Origin: Paenibacillus sp. DMB5
GTDB lineage: Bacteria; Bacillota; Bacilli; Paenibacillales; Paenibacillaceae
Assembly (NCBI RefSeq): GCF_001517085.1
Contig: NZ_LRAC01000140.1
Location: 124,001-188,000, forward strand
Direction of reading: 5' to 3'
Length of the DNA: 64,000 bases
In this document: piece by piece, positions 52,587 through 62,759 of the stretch
How positions within the stretch are numbered: position 1 is the stretch's first letter
Layout: every line of letters begins with the position of its first letter
Program-made: the position numbers and the translations under genes
Notes under the pieces: model-generated
Database searches by the model: none
The model's input: only the letters and a program-made list of their open reading frames with translations
What the model was told of the DNA's origin: nothing

Positions 52587-54461
52587 CTAGCGAAACAAGG
52601 GGGACAATTTGCGCCCCTGCTTGGCCCAAATATACTCCAGCAGCTGTACGCTCATGTCGTAGAACATAAACGGGGTCATCAGGTATATCCCGTTAAAGTG
52701 TTCGGTGGCGGCATCCAGCAGCTCCTTGGCGATGGCGACGCCCTCTGCCCGGCCGGCTTCGCCTTCCAGTCCCTGCATTCGAGTGCGCACCTCATCCGAC
52801 AGCTGGATACCCGGCACCTCGTTATGCAGGTATTCGGCATTGCGGCCGCTTGCCAGTGGCATGATCCCGAGGAAAATCGGAATATCGAGATGCTTGGTCG
52901 CTGCCGCAATATTCGCAATCAGCTCCGGATCATAGACAGGCTGTGTCATAATATAATCGGCACCGGAGGCAATCTTTTTCTCCAGCCGCTGCACCGCTTT
53001 GTCCAGATGCTTCACGTTCGGGTTAAACGCCGCCCCGATCACAAACTTGGCCTTCTGTTTGAGCGGCTTGCCCGAGAAGGCAATCCCGTCATTAAGCTGC
53101 TTGATCATCCGGATAATTTCGAATGAGGTCAAATCGTAAATGGAGCTTGAGCCCGGCAGATCACCGAACCGCGCCGGATCTCCCGTAACAGCCAGCACAT
53201 GGTCAATGCCCAGCGCATCAAAGCCCATCAGATGAGACTGGGTCCCGATCAGGTTGCGGTCCCGGCAGGCAACGTGCACCAGCGGCCTAAGCCCGGTCCG
53301 GGCCTGTACCAGCGAGCCGAGTGCCATATTGCTCATCCGTGTTACGGCAAGGGAGTTGTCAGCCAGTGTCAGGGCATCTGCCCCTGCTCTGCGCAGCGCC
53401 TCAGCGCCTTTCATGAACTTCGTAATATCGAGATCACGCGGCGGGTCGAGCTCAACAATCACTGTATGGCGCTCCTTCACCAGATCAACCAGATTTGGCT
53501 CACGGCCGCTGCGGCCGCCGTCCTCCTCCAGATGCTCATGCACGGTAATGCTGTGCACACTCTGTTTCACGGCCGGCTCCGGCAGAGGCTGCGGGACATA
53601 CCCGCGCAGCGCAGCCGAGATTTCAGCGATATGCTGCGGTGTTGTACCGCAGCAGCCGCCGATAATCCGGCTGCCCATATCCGCAAAGACAGGGGCCATC
53701 TGCCCGAAATAATCCGGCGTTGCACCGTAGCGGTACTGCCCGTCCACATAATCGGCAATCCCTGCATTAGGATAGACCGACACCGGCAGCGCAAGGCTTC
53801 CTTGCAGTGTTTTGAGGGCACGCTTGATGCCGTTAGGCCCGGTCCGGCAGTTGAAGCCGATAATGTCTGCCCCGTCCTGCTCCAGAACATGAAAAGCCTC
53901 CGGCAGCGTTAACCCGTCAAGCGTACGCGCCGTCTCATCCACTGCCAGCTGGCAGATGACCGGAAGGTTGCTAAGCTTGCGGACCGCCTTCAGCGCCAGG
54001 TGAAGCTCCTCTACGTCATAGAAGGTCTCCAGCATAATCCCGTCAGGCTGCTCTTCTAGCAATGCAGCGAACTGCTGGGTGTAGAAGCGTTTCAGCTCGG
54101 AAGCGGACAGATTTGCCCGTTTGCCGGCACGGATAGAGCCTACCGCACCGACTACATACCCGGCCTCCCCCGCCGCCTTCCGTGCAATCCGCACACCGGC
54201 GCGGTTAATATCCTCCACCTTGCCCTCAAGGCCGAATTTGGCCAGCTTGTCATAATTGGCGGAGTACGTGTTGCTCTCCAGGAGCACGGCTCCGGCTTCA
54301 ATATAGCTGCGGTGCACATCTTCAATGACTTCAGGAGAGTTCAGATTCAATTCTTCATAGGAGATGCCGACAGGGAAGCCCTTCTGATATAAAAAGGTTC
54401 CCATCGCCCCGTCTCCGACCAACACGTTATTCTTCCATGCAGAGCGCAAATCCGGCTTCAC
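52587..54461 (-). CDS. yitJ: Bifunctional homocysteine S-methyltransferase/methylenetetrahydrofolate reductase
   Basis: 624 residues. N-terminal homocysteine S-methyltransferase domain: GDGAMGTFLYQKG, ESNTYSANYDKL, NCRTGPNG and zinc-binding GGCCGTTP near residue 280 with the upstream Cys of FNC. C-terminal MTHFR domain (residues ~330-610): VELDPPRDLDITKF, HVACRDRNLIGTQSHLMG, LAVTGDPAR and IMTQPVYDPELI-like. It makes methyltetrahydrofolate and passes its methyl group to homocysteine. In Bacillus it carries a SAM riboswitch; here the upstream region is too short for one, but a dyad is present. The gene is flanked by yicC downstream. Confidence 0.95.
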   Translation of the reverse strand: MKPDLRSAWKNNVLVGDGAMGTFLYQKGFPVGISYEELNLNSPEVIEDVHRSYIEAGAVLLESNTYSANYDKLAKFGLEGKVEDINRAGVRIARKAAGEAGYVVGAVGSIRAGKRANLSASELKRFYTQQFAALLEEQPDGIMLETFYDVEELHLALKAVRKLSNLPVICQLAVDETARTLDGLTLPEAFHVLEQDGADIIGFNCRTGPNGIKRALKTLQGSLALPVSVYPNAGIADYVDGQYRYGATPDYFGQMAPVFADMGSRIIGGCCGTTPQHIAEISAALRGYVPQPLPEPAVKQSVHSITVHEHLEEDGGRSGREPNLVDLVKERHTVIVELDPPRDLDITKFMKGAEALRRAGADALTLADNSLAVTRMSNMALGSLVQARTGLRPLVHVACRDRNLIGTQSHLMGFDALGIDHVLAVTGDPARFGDLPGSSSIYDLTSFEIIRMIKQLNDGIAFSGKPLKQKAKFVIGAAFNPNVKHLDKAVQRLEKKIASGADYIMTQPVYDPELIANIAAATKHLDIPIFLGIMPLASGRNAEYLHNEVPGIQLSDEVRTRMQGLEGEAGRAEGVAIAKELLDAATEHFNGIYLMTPFMFYDMSVQLLEYIWAKQGRKLSPLFR

Positions 54462-54484
54462 CGCAAGAACCTCCCCTATACTGT

Positions 54485-54503
54485 CATTAGTTTCATACTA
54501 ATG
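54485..54503. promoter_or_regulatory. Inverted repeat upstream of yitJ, candidate operator
   Basis: Perfect 7-bp arms CATTAGT (54485-54491) and ACTAATG (54497-54503) around TTCAT, 24 bp upstream of the yitJ start. The position suits a repressor operator overlapping the promoter. Confidence 0.45.
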
Positions 54504-54630
54504 TAACATAAAACGGGATGGATGATAAGCATTCGGGAGCCCAAATATGGACATACCAGGCGGAGGCCCTGCATGGCATTACAGAAAATGCCCATACTAC
54601 TTTTATTAACCAGCAAAGGACTGTTCCGGG

Positions 54631-54888
54631 TTGAAAAGAAAAACGCGCAGACTGCTGCTCCGCAAATATGCAGTAATCCTTATTTTATCTGCACTGTCCC
54701 TGATGTATCTGTATTTATTGGACTGGCTGTTCGGCTATGGCCTGGGCAACATTGCTTACATCCTCAATTATCTCCTCTATTCCGCTTCGGAAAAGCTGGC
54801 TGCCGCCGTCATGGTGCTCGCGCTGATTGTGCCCGATATCATCTACTGGGTCCGCGGCACTCAGCCGGGACGGGGCTCCGAAAAATAG
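54631..54888 (+). CDS. Small two-span membrane protein of unknown function
   Basis: 85 residues from a TTG at 54631 with AAGGA upstream. A basic N-terminus (MKRKTRRLLLRKY) precedes a first span (AVILILSALSLMYLYLL) and a second span (AAAVMVLALIVPDIIYWV), ending in a short charged tail. No family was recognised. It is divergent from yitJ and its 3' end overlaps the gerAB end by 28 bp on the opposite strand, so the two genes are convergent and overlapping. The start is uncertain. Confidence 0.5.
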   Translation: MKRKTRRLLLRKYAVILILSALSLMYLYLLDWLFGYGLGNIAYILNYLLYSASEKLAAAVMVLALIVPDIIYWVRGTQPGRGSEK

Positions 54889-55961
54889 CTGCGGACAGCC
54901 GTAATAATGATCAGAATAACGGGGATGACAATCATGAACACCGGGTAGACCGTGTACAGCAGCCTGCCCCCTTCATCCAGATGCTCTGTGAAGCTGCGGG
55001 CATCCAGCATCGAAGTAAAAAGAATGATCAGTGTGCAAGGATAGAGCATCCGCCGGTACGGGAGTTTGAACAATTCAGAGATTCCAATCAGGGCGGCGCT
55101 GAAAAAGACCGACATTTTGAAAAAGACCCCGATGATCAGCACCATTACCACAAAAATATCCACCCGCTGGATGAAATCCGAAATCGAGATTTTGCTGATC
55201 GTCGGCATCAGCGGCAGCGGGGAACGCTTCGCGATATCCGCCCCCAGCACCGAAATATTCAGGGCAATCGTGGCGCTAAGCAGCAGCGCGGAAAAGAGCA
55301 TGGCGGCAGCTATAATCCACGGGCCTTTCCGGGCATCGGATAGATAAGGCATCAGCATCGTAAAGACGATCATTTCTCCGAACGGGAACATATAATTCTG
55401 ATGCACTACCGAATCCATTACCGGCCGGAAGCCGTCCTCCAGCACGGGCAGCAGATGTTGAAGATTAATGGAGCCTGACAGCATCAGCAGAATCATACTG
55501 AATAATCCGATCATTAAAACAATCGTGGTAAACACCAGCGAAGTCCGTGTAAGCACCTCAGTACCCTTATGCAGCACATAGGAGCTCGACAGAATCATCA
55601 GCATGCTGAGGATAAACAACGGTGTGTTATGCATCGTGGCCATTGCCAGCATCGTACTGCCGTCACGCAGGCCCCTGCCGGATAGGTTCATATACAAAAT
55701 AATGTACAGCAATGCAACCGGTGTACCGGCGGTTTTGCCCAAAAGCTTGCGGGTGTAGCCAATGAACGTCAGATCCGAATGCTTTCTGTACAGATAGGCA
55801 TACCCCCAAAACATCAGCAGGCCGGCCAGGGAGCCGACCAGAATGGAAAGCCAGGCATCCCTTCCGGCGGCCATACCCAGATTGACAACCAGGGAAGTCC
55901 CCAGTTCAAACAGAAGTGTTATGCTGAAAAACTGGAGTAATCCTATTTTCACTTTTCCCAT
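54861..55961 (-). CDS. Spore germination protein, GerAB family
   Basis: 366 residues with ten predicted membrane segments of the amino-acid permease (APC/ArcD-like) fold that marks GerAB subunits. Recognisable stretches are ITLLFELGTSLVVNLG at the N-terminus, LLYIILYMNLSGRGLRDGST near residue 90, and MFPFGEMIVFTMLMPYLSD near residue 195. GerAB binds the small germinant in the spore inner membrane receptor. It is the third gene of a gerA-gerC-gerB operon. GGAGGATC precedes the start. The germinant is unknown. Confidence 0.9.
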   Translation of the reverse strand: MGKVKIGLLQFFSITLLFELGTSLVVNLGMAAGRDAWLSILVGSLAGLLMFWGYAYLYRKHSDLTFIGYTRKLLGKTAGTPVALLYIILYMNLSGRGLRDGSTMLAMATMHNTPLFILSMLMILSSSYVLHKGTEVLTRTSLVFTTIVLMIGLFSMILLMLSGSINLQHLLPVLEDGFRPVMDSVVHQNYMFPFGEMIVFTMLMPYLSDARKGPWIIAAAMLFSALLLSATIALNISVLGADIAKRSPLPLMPTISKISISDFIQRVDIFVVMVLIIGVFFKMSVFFSAALIGISELFKLPYRRMLYPCTLIILFTSMLDARSFTEHLDEGGRLLYTVYPVFMIVIPVILIIITAVRSYFSEPRPG

Positions 55962-55978
55962 ATTGATCCTCCACCACT

Positions 55979-57190
55979 CTACGGATTTACCTGAAATGAG
56001 TTGCTGCGCATGTCGGTATGCCTGATGACTGCATCGGCCTCAATCTGATATTCACAGGCCGCAAAGACATCCTCCCAGTGATCCCTTACCTTTTTCCAGC
56101 CCTGCGGGTCTCTCCGCTCCATTGCCAGTCCAAACCCGATATAATCACTTTTGTATTTTTTTGCCGTCTCTATGGCTGCCTTGATTTTCTCGGCGGTGTC
56201 CTCTATGAGCACGGGGGAAAGATTCTGAAGTGTCTTAGGGGAAGTCAGGTCCAGGCTGTTCGGGCTTTCCTTGATTGAAGCCTGCTGGCTGATTTTTACA
56301 GTAAAAACCGGATGCTCCGGATCTGCTGCCTTTACCCCCACTTCAAGCTGGGACTGGTATACATTAAAGGCAAGAAAGCCGGCACCGGGATAACGGATCA
56401 CCGCGGGATAGCCTTTGATTTTATTGTGCAAAAGCGCTGTCGCCAGCGCAGCGTCCCCCTTTAGCCAGCCCACCAGCCTGTCATCCTTGAAAGCGGCGAG
56501 CTCCGTTACTTTGAGCACAGCATGCGGGGCAATGGTTTTCATATTATCATTTGTATCCGCTGCTTCACGGCTGCCGTCAGTAATAACACCGTTAATCACC
56601 GGTCCCCCGCCCCTGAGCTGGATGCCCCTGATTACATCGTCAACCTCCATCCGGTAGTTATAACCGAAATGCTTGGAGGTCGTATCCAGCTTCTCTACCA
56701 GATCATTGGCAGGAATTTTGCTAAAAACGGTCATGGTGGACATTATGTCTCTGGCAGGCTGATTTTTGGCAATAAAAATCAGACTGGTAAGCCGGGTGTC
56801 GCTCTCCCGTTCAAGTACGTCCAGCAAATCCTTAATTCCTTCCCTGGCCAGCTTTTCGGATATAACCAGAACACGGACATGGCCCAGCGAGAGAAAGCGT
56901 GCCGTCTGGCGCGAAGCATTAGCCAGCGCCTCATACATCGTATGGCCCTTGCCTGTATACAAGGCCACCGGTGAAATGCCGCGGGCGTTTTCTCCGGAAA
57001 TTTCGTCGGCGACAATGACCTGGAAGGAGAGGACAAATTTTTCTGCCTCCCCCTCACCCCGGTCTATGGCGACACCCGACACGATTGCCCGGCGGTTAAG
57101 CTCGACGCTGTCCCAGCATCCGGCCAGCACCAGGGGAATGACCAGTTGGACCGTAATAAGCAAAGCCAAAGAAAAGCTACTTTTCTTCAT
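55979..57190 (-). CDS. Spore germination lipoprotein, GerAC family
   Basis: 403 residues from the ATG at 57190 (GGGAGG nine bases upstream). Signal peptide with lipobox VLAGC near residue 25, followed by the hallmark CWDSVELNRRAIVSGVAIDR. GerAC-type stretches continue with ISPVALYTGKGHTMYEALAN and, at the C-terminus, YIGFGLAMERRDPQGWKKV. It is the lipoprotein subunit of the germinant receptor in the inner spore membrane. It overlaps the gerAA end by 14 bp. Confidence 0.92.
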   Translation of the reverse strand: MKKSSFSLALLITVQLVIPLVLAGCWDSVELNRRAIVSGVAIDRGEGEAEKFVLSFQVIVADEISGENARGISPVALYTGKGHTMYEALANASRQTARFLSLGHVRVLVISEKLAREGIKDLLDVLERESDTRLTSLIFIAKNQPARDIMSTMTVFSKIPANDLVEKLDTTSKHFGYNYRMEVDDVIRGIQLRGGGPVINGVITDGSREAADTNDNMKTIAPHAVLKVTELAAFKDDRLVGWLKGDAALATALLHNKIKGYPAVIRYPGAGFLAFNVYQSQLEVGVKAADPEHPVFTVKISQQASIKESPNSLDLTSPKTLQNLSPVLIEDTAEKIKAAIETAKKYKSDYIGFGLAMERRDPQGWKKVRDHWEDVFAACEYQIEADAVIRHTDMRSNSFQVNP

Positions 57191-58829
57191 CTCGCCCATC
57201 CTCCCTATCCTCCTGCCTGCCGGCAGCATCGTTATTGCGTATAAGCGGCGCCAGCGCAGCTTCATGGCCGGTCGTCACCCGTTTGTAAGCCGGCATTTCC
57301 TTCCTGAGCTGCTCCGGTGATTTGCCGGGCTTCATTAGCCAGAGCGGCAGGCGGAGAAGGGTGTCCTTCTGCCCTTTTACAGACAACGGCACGAACGGCG
57401 ATAAATAAGGAATACCGAAGGAACGCAGGCTGTTCATATGCGCCACCAGCACAATCAGGCCGAGCGTAATGCCGTAGAAGCCGAACATCCCGCCCAGCAG
57501 CAGAAATCCGAAACGGATGATCCGCCCTGCGATCGCCATGTTATAGGCCGGGATAGCAAAGCTCGCAATTCCTGTCAGGGCAACAACGATAACCATAATA
57601 GGTGTTATAATGCCTGCTTCCACTACAGCTGATCCAAGAATCAGTGCCCCTACAACCGATACGGTCTGTCCAATGACACGCGGCATCCGTACACCGGCTT
57701 CACGCAGGATTTCAAAAGCCCCCTCCATCAGCAGCGCTTCAACAAAGGCCGGGAACGGCACGGTCTCCCGCTGTGAGAGCAGATTAATAAGCAGGGTAGT
57801 CGGAATCATTTCATAGTGATAGGTGGTCAAGGCGATATACACTGACGGGCCGAGCAACAGCACTATAAAACTGACATACCGGACTATCCGCATAAGGATG
57901 GCAATGTCAAAACGCTGCGAATAGTCTTCGGCGGACTGGAAAAATTGGGTGAACACCGCAGGCATAATCAGCGCAAACGGGGTTCCGTCAATAATGATGA
58001 CCACCCTGCCTTCGAGCAGATTACCTGCAGCAACGTCAGGGCGCTCAGAGTTATAAATGGTCGGAAACGGGGTAAAGGTCTTGTCCTGGATCAGCTCTTC
58101 GATGAATCCCGATTCCAGTACCTCGTCCATCGATATTTTGTTCAGCCGGCTCCGGACCTCCTCCACCAGATCCTCACCTGCTATTTCCTTCATATAGAGC
58201 ATAGCTATATGCGTCTGTGTTTCGGTGCCGATTCTCGTATATTCCAGCCTCAGCTTCGGTGATTTGATCCGTCTGCGGATCAGGGATATGTTAGTGGCGA
58301 CAGATTCCACGAACCCGTCTTTTGGCCCGCGTACAACCATCTGGGAGGATGGCTCCTCTACGGAGCGCTTTTCCCCGCCCTTGGTATCGCAGAGAACCGC
58401 ACTCATGCAGCCCTCGATGAGAACAGCCGTATCTCCAGACAGTACAGCCAGTAGCAGATCATTCCAGCCCTCTGTGACCTCAGCATCCCCCAGCTCCAGA
58501 ATACCGTCCAGCAGCACTGCTTGAACCATGGCAGGATTTGCTGTATCTTCCGGGAGCTTCTGCGGCTCCGCCAGGAGTGAGCCGATTACAAATTCATTGA
58601 CGGCAGACGGGTCCGCCAGACCGCTGATATGAATTGCAGCTGCCTGGAAGCTGCGCGCTCCGCCGATCTGGAGTCTGCGCACTTTAAGATCCGGGCTTTC
58701 CCCGAGCTCGGTCCGGATATTCCGGATCGTCTCGTCCAGATCTCCCGTTAATCCCGATGTTCTGCCGTTTCTGCCCGTCACACCGGCTGCCACCGCCTGG
58801 CTGTCCATGCTCCGCCGCCTGCTGCTCAT
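57177..58829 (-). CDS. Spore germination protein, GerAA family
   Basis: 550 residues. A large soluble N-terminal domain (residues 1-~300, including ESVATNISLIRRRIKSPKL and LEYTRIGTETQTHIAMLYM) is followed by a membrane domain with five spans (for example FIVLLLGPSVYIALTTYHYE) and a short C-terminal tail. Signature GerA stretches include EGRVVIIIDGTPFALIMP and VEALLMEGAFEILREAGVRM. It is the channel-like subunit of the germinant receptor. First gene of the operon, with ribosome site GGGGGAG. The arrangement A-C-B is one of the common variants. Confidence 0.93.
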   Translation of the reverse strand: MSSRRRSMDSQAVAAGVTGRNGRTSGLTGDLDETIRNIRTELGESPDLKVRRLQIGGARSFQAAAIHISGLADPSAVNEFVIGSLLAEPQKLPEDTANPAMVQAVLLDGILELGDAEVTEGWNDLLLAVLSGDTAVLIEGCMSAVLCDTKGGEKRSVEEPSSQMVVRGPKDGFVESVATNISLIRRRIKSPKLRLEYTRIGTETQTHIAMLYMKEIAGEDLVEEVRSRLNKISMDEVLESGFIEELIQDKTFTPFPTIYNSERPDVAAGNLLEGRVVIIIDGTPFALIMPAVFTQFFQSAEDYSQRFDIAILMRIVRYVSFIVLLLGPSVYIALTTYHYEMIPTTLLINLLSQRETVPFPAFVEALLMEGAFEILREAGVRMPRVIGQTVSVVGALILGSAVVEAGIITPIMVIVVALTGIASFAIPAYNMAIAGRIIRFGFLLLGGMFGFYGITLGLIVLVAHMNSLRSFGIPYLSPFVPLSVKGQKDTLLRLPLWLMKPGKSPEQLRKEMPAYKRVTTGHEAALAPLIRNNDAAGRQEDREDGRDEEK

Positions 58830-58937
58830 CGGACTCCCCCCTTCTGATAATGGTTCCTATTATTCGCGGTTCTTCCTGCCATTATTCGGCTATGCGGCGG
58901 GATAGAAACGTAAAAGAACCATCTGACTGCATAAAAA

Positions 58938-58976
58938 AAGGATGTCCGCAAGCCGTCAGGCTTACCGGACATCCTT
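58938..58976 (-). terminator. Terminator after dapF
   Basis: Stem AAGGATGTCCG and CGGACATCCTT (58938-58948 and 58966-58976) followed by seven T residues in the minus direction. Confidence 0.9.
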
Positions 58977-59020
58977 CTATTCGCTGGCTGCAGTGTTATT
59001 ACGGGCTGCACCCGGCCTGA

Positions 59021-59857
59021 TTACACTTCTACAGAACCTGTATAGACCACCTGAGCCGGACCGGTCATATACACATGATTATCCTGTTCATTCCATTCGA
59101 TGAACAGATCTCCGCCTTTAAGGCTGATTACCGCGGAGCGGTCTGTCAGATTATTCAGCACAGACGATACCAGCGTTGCACAGGCTCCAGTACCGCAGGC
59201 CAGGGTAGGACCTGCACCGCGTTCCCAGACCCGCATGTCCACATGTCCGCGGTCTCGGACGGTTGCAAACTCCACATTGACCTTTCTAGGGAACAGCGGA
59301 TGAACCTCCAGCTTCGGCCCCCAGGTTGACAGGTCAAAATTCACAGCATCATCCACATAAATTACACAGTGAGGATTACCCATCGAAACGGCCGTAAACT
59401 TAAACTCCGTGCCATCTGTCTCAATCGGCTGATCCAGTACCGGCTCGGCATCGATAGCTACCGGAATCTGTGTGCCGGACAATACCGGCTCACCCATATC
59501 CACCGTTACGGATTCAACCACACCGTCCTTCACCTGTAGCGATACCTTCTGCTCGCCTGCGCCGATGGTTTCGATCACAATTTCATCCGACTCTACCAGC
59601 CCGTGCTCATAGACGTACTTGGAGACACAGCGGATGGCGTTGCCGCATTGTTCAGCTTCCGAGCCGTCCGAGTTCATAATACGCATCATATAGTCGCCCC
59701 GTTCGGACGGCAGAATGTATACAAGCCCGTCGGCACCGATTCCAAAGTACCGGTTGCACAGCTTCACCGCCAGCTCTGCAGCATTAGCCGGCAGCTCCTG
59801 CTCGCCGAATACGATAATAAAGTCATTGCCAAGACCGTGCATTTTTGTAAATTCCAT
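59021..59857 (-). CDS. dapF: Diaminopimelate epimerase
   Basis: 278 residues from the ATG at 59857 (MEFTKMHGLGNDFI; GGAGTGGAC upstream). Both catalytic cysteines lie in family motifs: SEAEQCGNAIRC near residue 73 and TLACGTGACA near residue 220. Substrate-contact patterns such as FTKMHGLGNDFIIV and AVSMGNPHCVIYVDD are intact. It converts LL- to meso-diaminopimelate for lysine and peptidoglycan synthesis. It lies between the ger operon and the ATPase gene and has its own terminator. Confidence 0.97.
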   Translation of the reverse strand: MEFTKMHGLGNDFIIVFGEQELPANAAELAVKLCNRYFGIGADGLVYILPSERGDYMMRIMNSDGSEAEQCGNAIRCVSKYVYEHGLVESDEIVIETIGAGEQKVSLQVKDGVVESVTVDMGEPVLSGTQIPVAIDAEPVLDQPIETDGTEFKFTAVSMGNPHCVIYVDDAVNFDLSTWGPKLEVHPLFPRKVNVEFATVRDRGHVDMRVWERGAGPTLACGTGACATLVSSVLNNLTDRSAVISLKGGDLFIEWNEQDNHVYMTGPAQVVYTGSVEV

Positions 59858-59940
59858 CGAAAGGTCCACTCCTAAAAGGTTTGTTAGCATTCACATGTGA
59901 ACCAAGCATACCTCAAGGAGCGGGGACAATGCTATTGATT

Positions 59941-62759
59941 TTATGCTGAAATTTTTGTACTTTTCATCACCGGACGGCCGCCGCTCTTGCTGCGGTTCTT
60001 TTTGCCGCCCCATACGCTGCCTGCTCCCATCAGGAAAGTCGGGATGCCTGCGCTTACGAATACCAGGCACCATTCCCGGAAGTTCAGCGGCACGGTCTTG
60101 AAGACCGGCTGCAGCACCGGCAGGTACATGACGAGCAGCATAAGCACCACTGACGACAGGACAGCCAGCACCAGCGCTTTATTCTGCAGCGGGTTGCGGT
60201 GGAACACTGAGCGCGAGCTGCGGCAGTCAAACACATGGATCAGCTGGGCCATGACCAGCGTTGCGAAGGCTACAGACTGTGCGCGGATCAGCTGCTCCGC
60301 ACTGCCCGGAGCGGTACGCAGGGTCAGCCAGAAGGCGCCGAGTGTGCAGAGCCCGATCAGCAGGCCGCGGCTGATAATCTTCCAGCCCAGGCGGCGGGCA
60401 AATATATTTTCCTTGGCCCCGCGCGGCTTGTGCTCCATCAGATCCTTCTCCGGCTGGTCAACCCCGAGAGCCATTGCAGGCAGGCCGTCGGTTACCAGGT
60501 TAACCCACAGGATCTGGATCGGCACCAGCGGAAGCGGCAGGCCGAGCATCATAGCGAAGAACATGGTGAGGATCTCGCCGACATTGGAGGCCAGCAGATA
60601 ACGGATAAATTTGCGGATATTCTCGTAAATATTCCGCCCTTCCTCAATTGCGGCAACAATCGTCGAGAAATTATCATCGCCGAGCACCAGCGCCGAGGCT
60701 TCCTTTGTAACGTCGGTACCGGTAATTCCCATGGAAATGCCGATGTCTGCCGCTTTGATCGCGGGAGCGTCATTGACGCCGTCACCGGTCATGGCAACCA
60801 CATGGCCGCGCCGCTGCAGCGATTTGACGATCCGCAGCTTGTGCTCAGGAGATACACGCGCGTAGACATGCACATTATCGGACACCTTATCCAGCTCGTC
60901 GTCATCCATACGGCTGAGCTGTGTGCCTGTCAGCACGGTTCCGCCGCGCTGCAGAATACCTAGCTGGTGGGCAATCGCTTCTGCGGTTGTACCATGATCG
61001 CCGGTAATCATTACGGTCTTGATTCCCGCCCGGCGGGTTACACTGATCGCATCGCGCACTTCACGCCGCGGAGGGTCGATCATGCCGGCCAGTCCGGCAA
61101 AAACGAGCTGGCTTTCCGCTTCCTTCTCACTGCCGGCGGCCTCACCGGAGCGAAGATCCCGGTAGGCCATACCAAGCACCCGCAGGGCGCCGGAAGCCAT
61201 CTCCTCGTTCGCTTCAAGCACCTTCTGCCGCAGCGTCGGCGTGCAGGGCACAACCGCGCCTTCCCACAGCATATAAGTGCAGCTGTTCAGCAGAACGTCC
61301 GGCGCACCCTTGGTGCAGATCATCCGCCCGCCCGGATGGCTGACGACAACAGACATCAGCTTGCGTTCCGAATCAAACGGGAATTCCTGTTCCCTTGTAT
61401 AGGTTACTGCGAGCGACTGTGCAGTCAGGCCCATTTTGGCGGATAGGGCTACCAACGCACCCTCCGTCGGATCACCCTTCAGTTCCCACACGGGCTGGCT
61501 GCTCAGCGGTTTATCCGCAGATTCACCCTTTTCCTTACCTTTGCGTTTGCCGCGCAGCTCGCCCTGGAAGGTTTCAACAATCTCGGCATTGCTGCAGAGT
61601 GCTCCGATCTGCAGCATGCGCCGCAGATTCTGATCATTTTTCAGATCAACCGGTCTGCCCTTCTGCAGAATCTGTCCGGAAGGGGCATAGCCCTCACCGG
61701 TCACCTCCAGAATCCGTCCTGCGTTCCAGACCCGAGTAACCGTCATTTTGTTCTGGGTCAGCGTGCCTGTCTTGTCAGAGCAGATCACTGATGCACAGCC
61801 CAAAGTCTCTACTGAAGGCAGCTTACGGACGATGGCTTTGCGTTTGATCATCCGCTGTACGCCCAGCGCGAGCGCAATCGTCACGATCGCCGGCAGCCCT
61901 TCGGGGATAGCGGCTACGGCAAGGCTCACGCCAGCAAGGAACATTGCTGCTGCAGGCTGCCCGTGCAGGATACCGGCAAGCACTACAACTATGGTGAGAC
62001 CCAGCGAAACATAAATCAGAATTTTCCCCAGCTGCTCCAGACGGTGCTGCAGCGGAGTTTCCTGCGATTCGGTGTTCTGGATCAGATCGGCAATTTTCCC
62101 CATCTCCGTATCCATACCGGTGCGGACAACAACAGCTTTACCTGTGCCGCGGGTAATCATCGTGCCCATAAATCCGATATTTTTCTGGTCGCCAAGCGGC
62201 AGCTCGGCAGCAGAAATGGCATCGGCATGCTTCGATACAGGCAGCGATTCGCCGGTCAGCGCCGATTCTTCAGCATACAGCGCACTGCATTCCAGCCAGC
62301 GGACATCGGCCGGAACACGGTCACCGCTCTCCAGCAGGACGATGTCACCGGGAACCAGCATTCTGGCCGGGATAAGCTCCTGCCTGCCTCCGCGCAAAAC
62401 TTTGGCATTAGGAGCCGACAGCTGTTTCAGCGCCCGCAGTGAACGCTCGGCCCTGAATTCCTGCACAAAGCCAAGCACCCCGTTAAGCAGGATAATGGCG
62501 ACAATCGTAATGGCATCGAGGTACTCGCCCAGCAGGCCGGATACCAGCGTTGCCCCCATCAGCACCAGCACCATAAAATCCTTGAACTGGTTAAGCAGCA
62601 GGGTCAGCGGCGAGATTTTTTTCCCTCCGACAGTTCGTTGAACCCGCTCTCCTTGCGTCTTTCCTCAGCTGCCTCTGCGCTCAGGCCCGCTCCCGGCTGA
62701 ACGCCGAACAGCTTCTGCAGCTCCTCTGCACCGAGCCGGTGCCAGCTTTTTTGTTCCAT
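59941..62759 (-). CDS. P-type Ca2+-transporting ATPase (apparent frameshift near 62619)
   Basis: About 939 residues with one base restored, starting MEQKSWHRLGAEELQKLFG (GGGAGGGG upstream). P-type motifs: TGES near residue 180, PEGLP in the fourth span, phosphorylation site SDKTGTLTQ near residue 345, TGDHGTTAEAIA, and TGDGVNDAPA near residue 650. The frame breaks in the run of seven T (62616-62622 on the plus strand): FNELSEGKKSRR stops, while with eight bases it reads EGKKISPLTLLLNQ. The PEGLP motif and overall length fit PMR1/SERCA-like calcium pumps (type IIA). It is divergent from rqcH. Confidence 0.9.

Noticed and set aside
54522..55343. 273-codon plus-strand frame
   Set aside because: Low-complexity Arg/His-rich translation antisense to gerAB and overlapping the small membrane protein in another frame.
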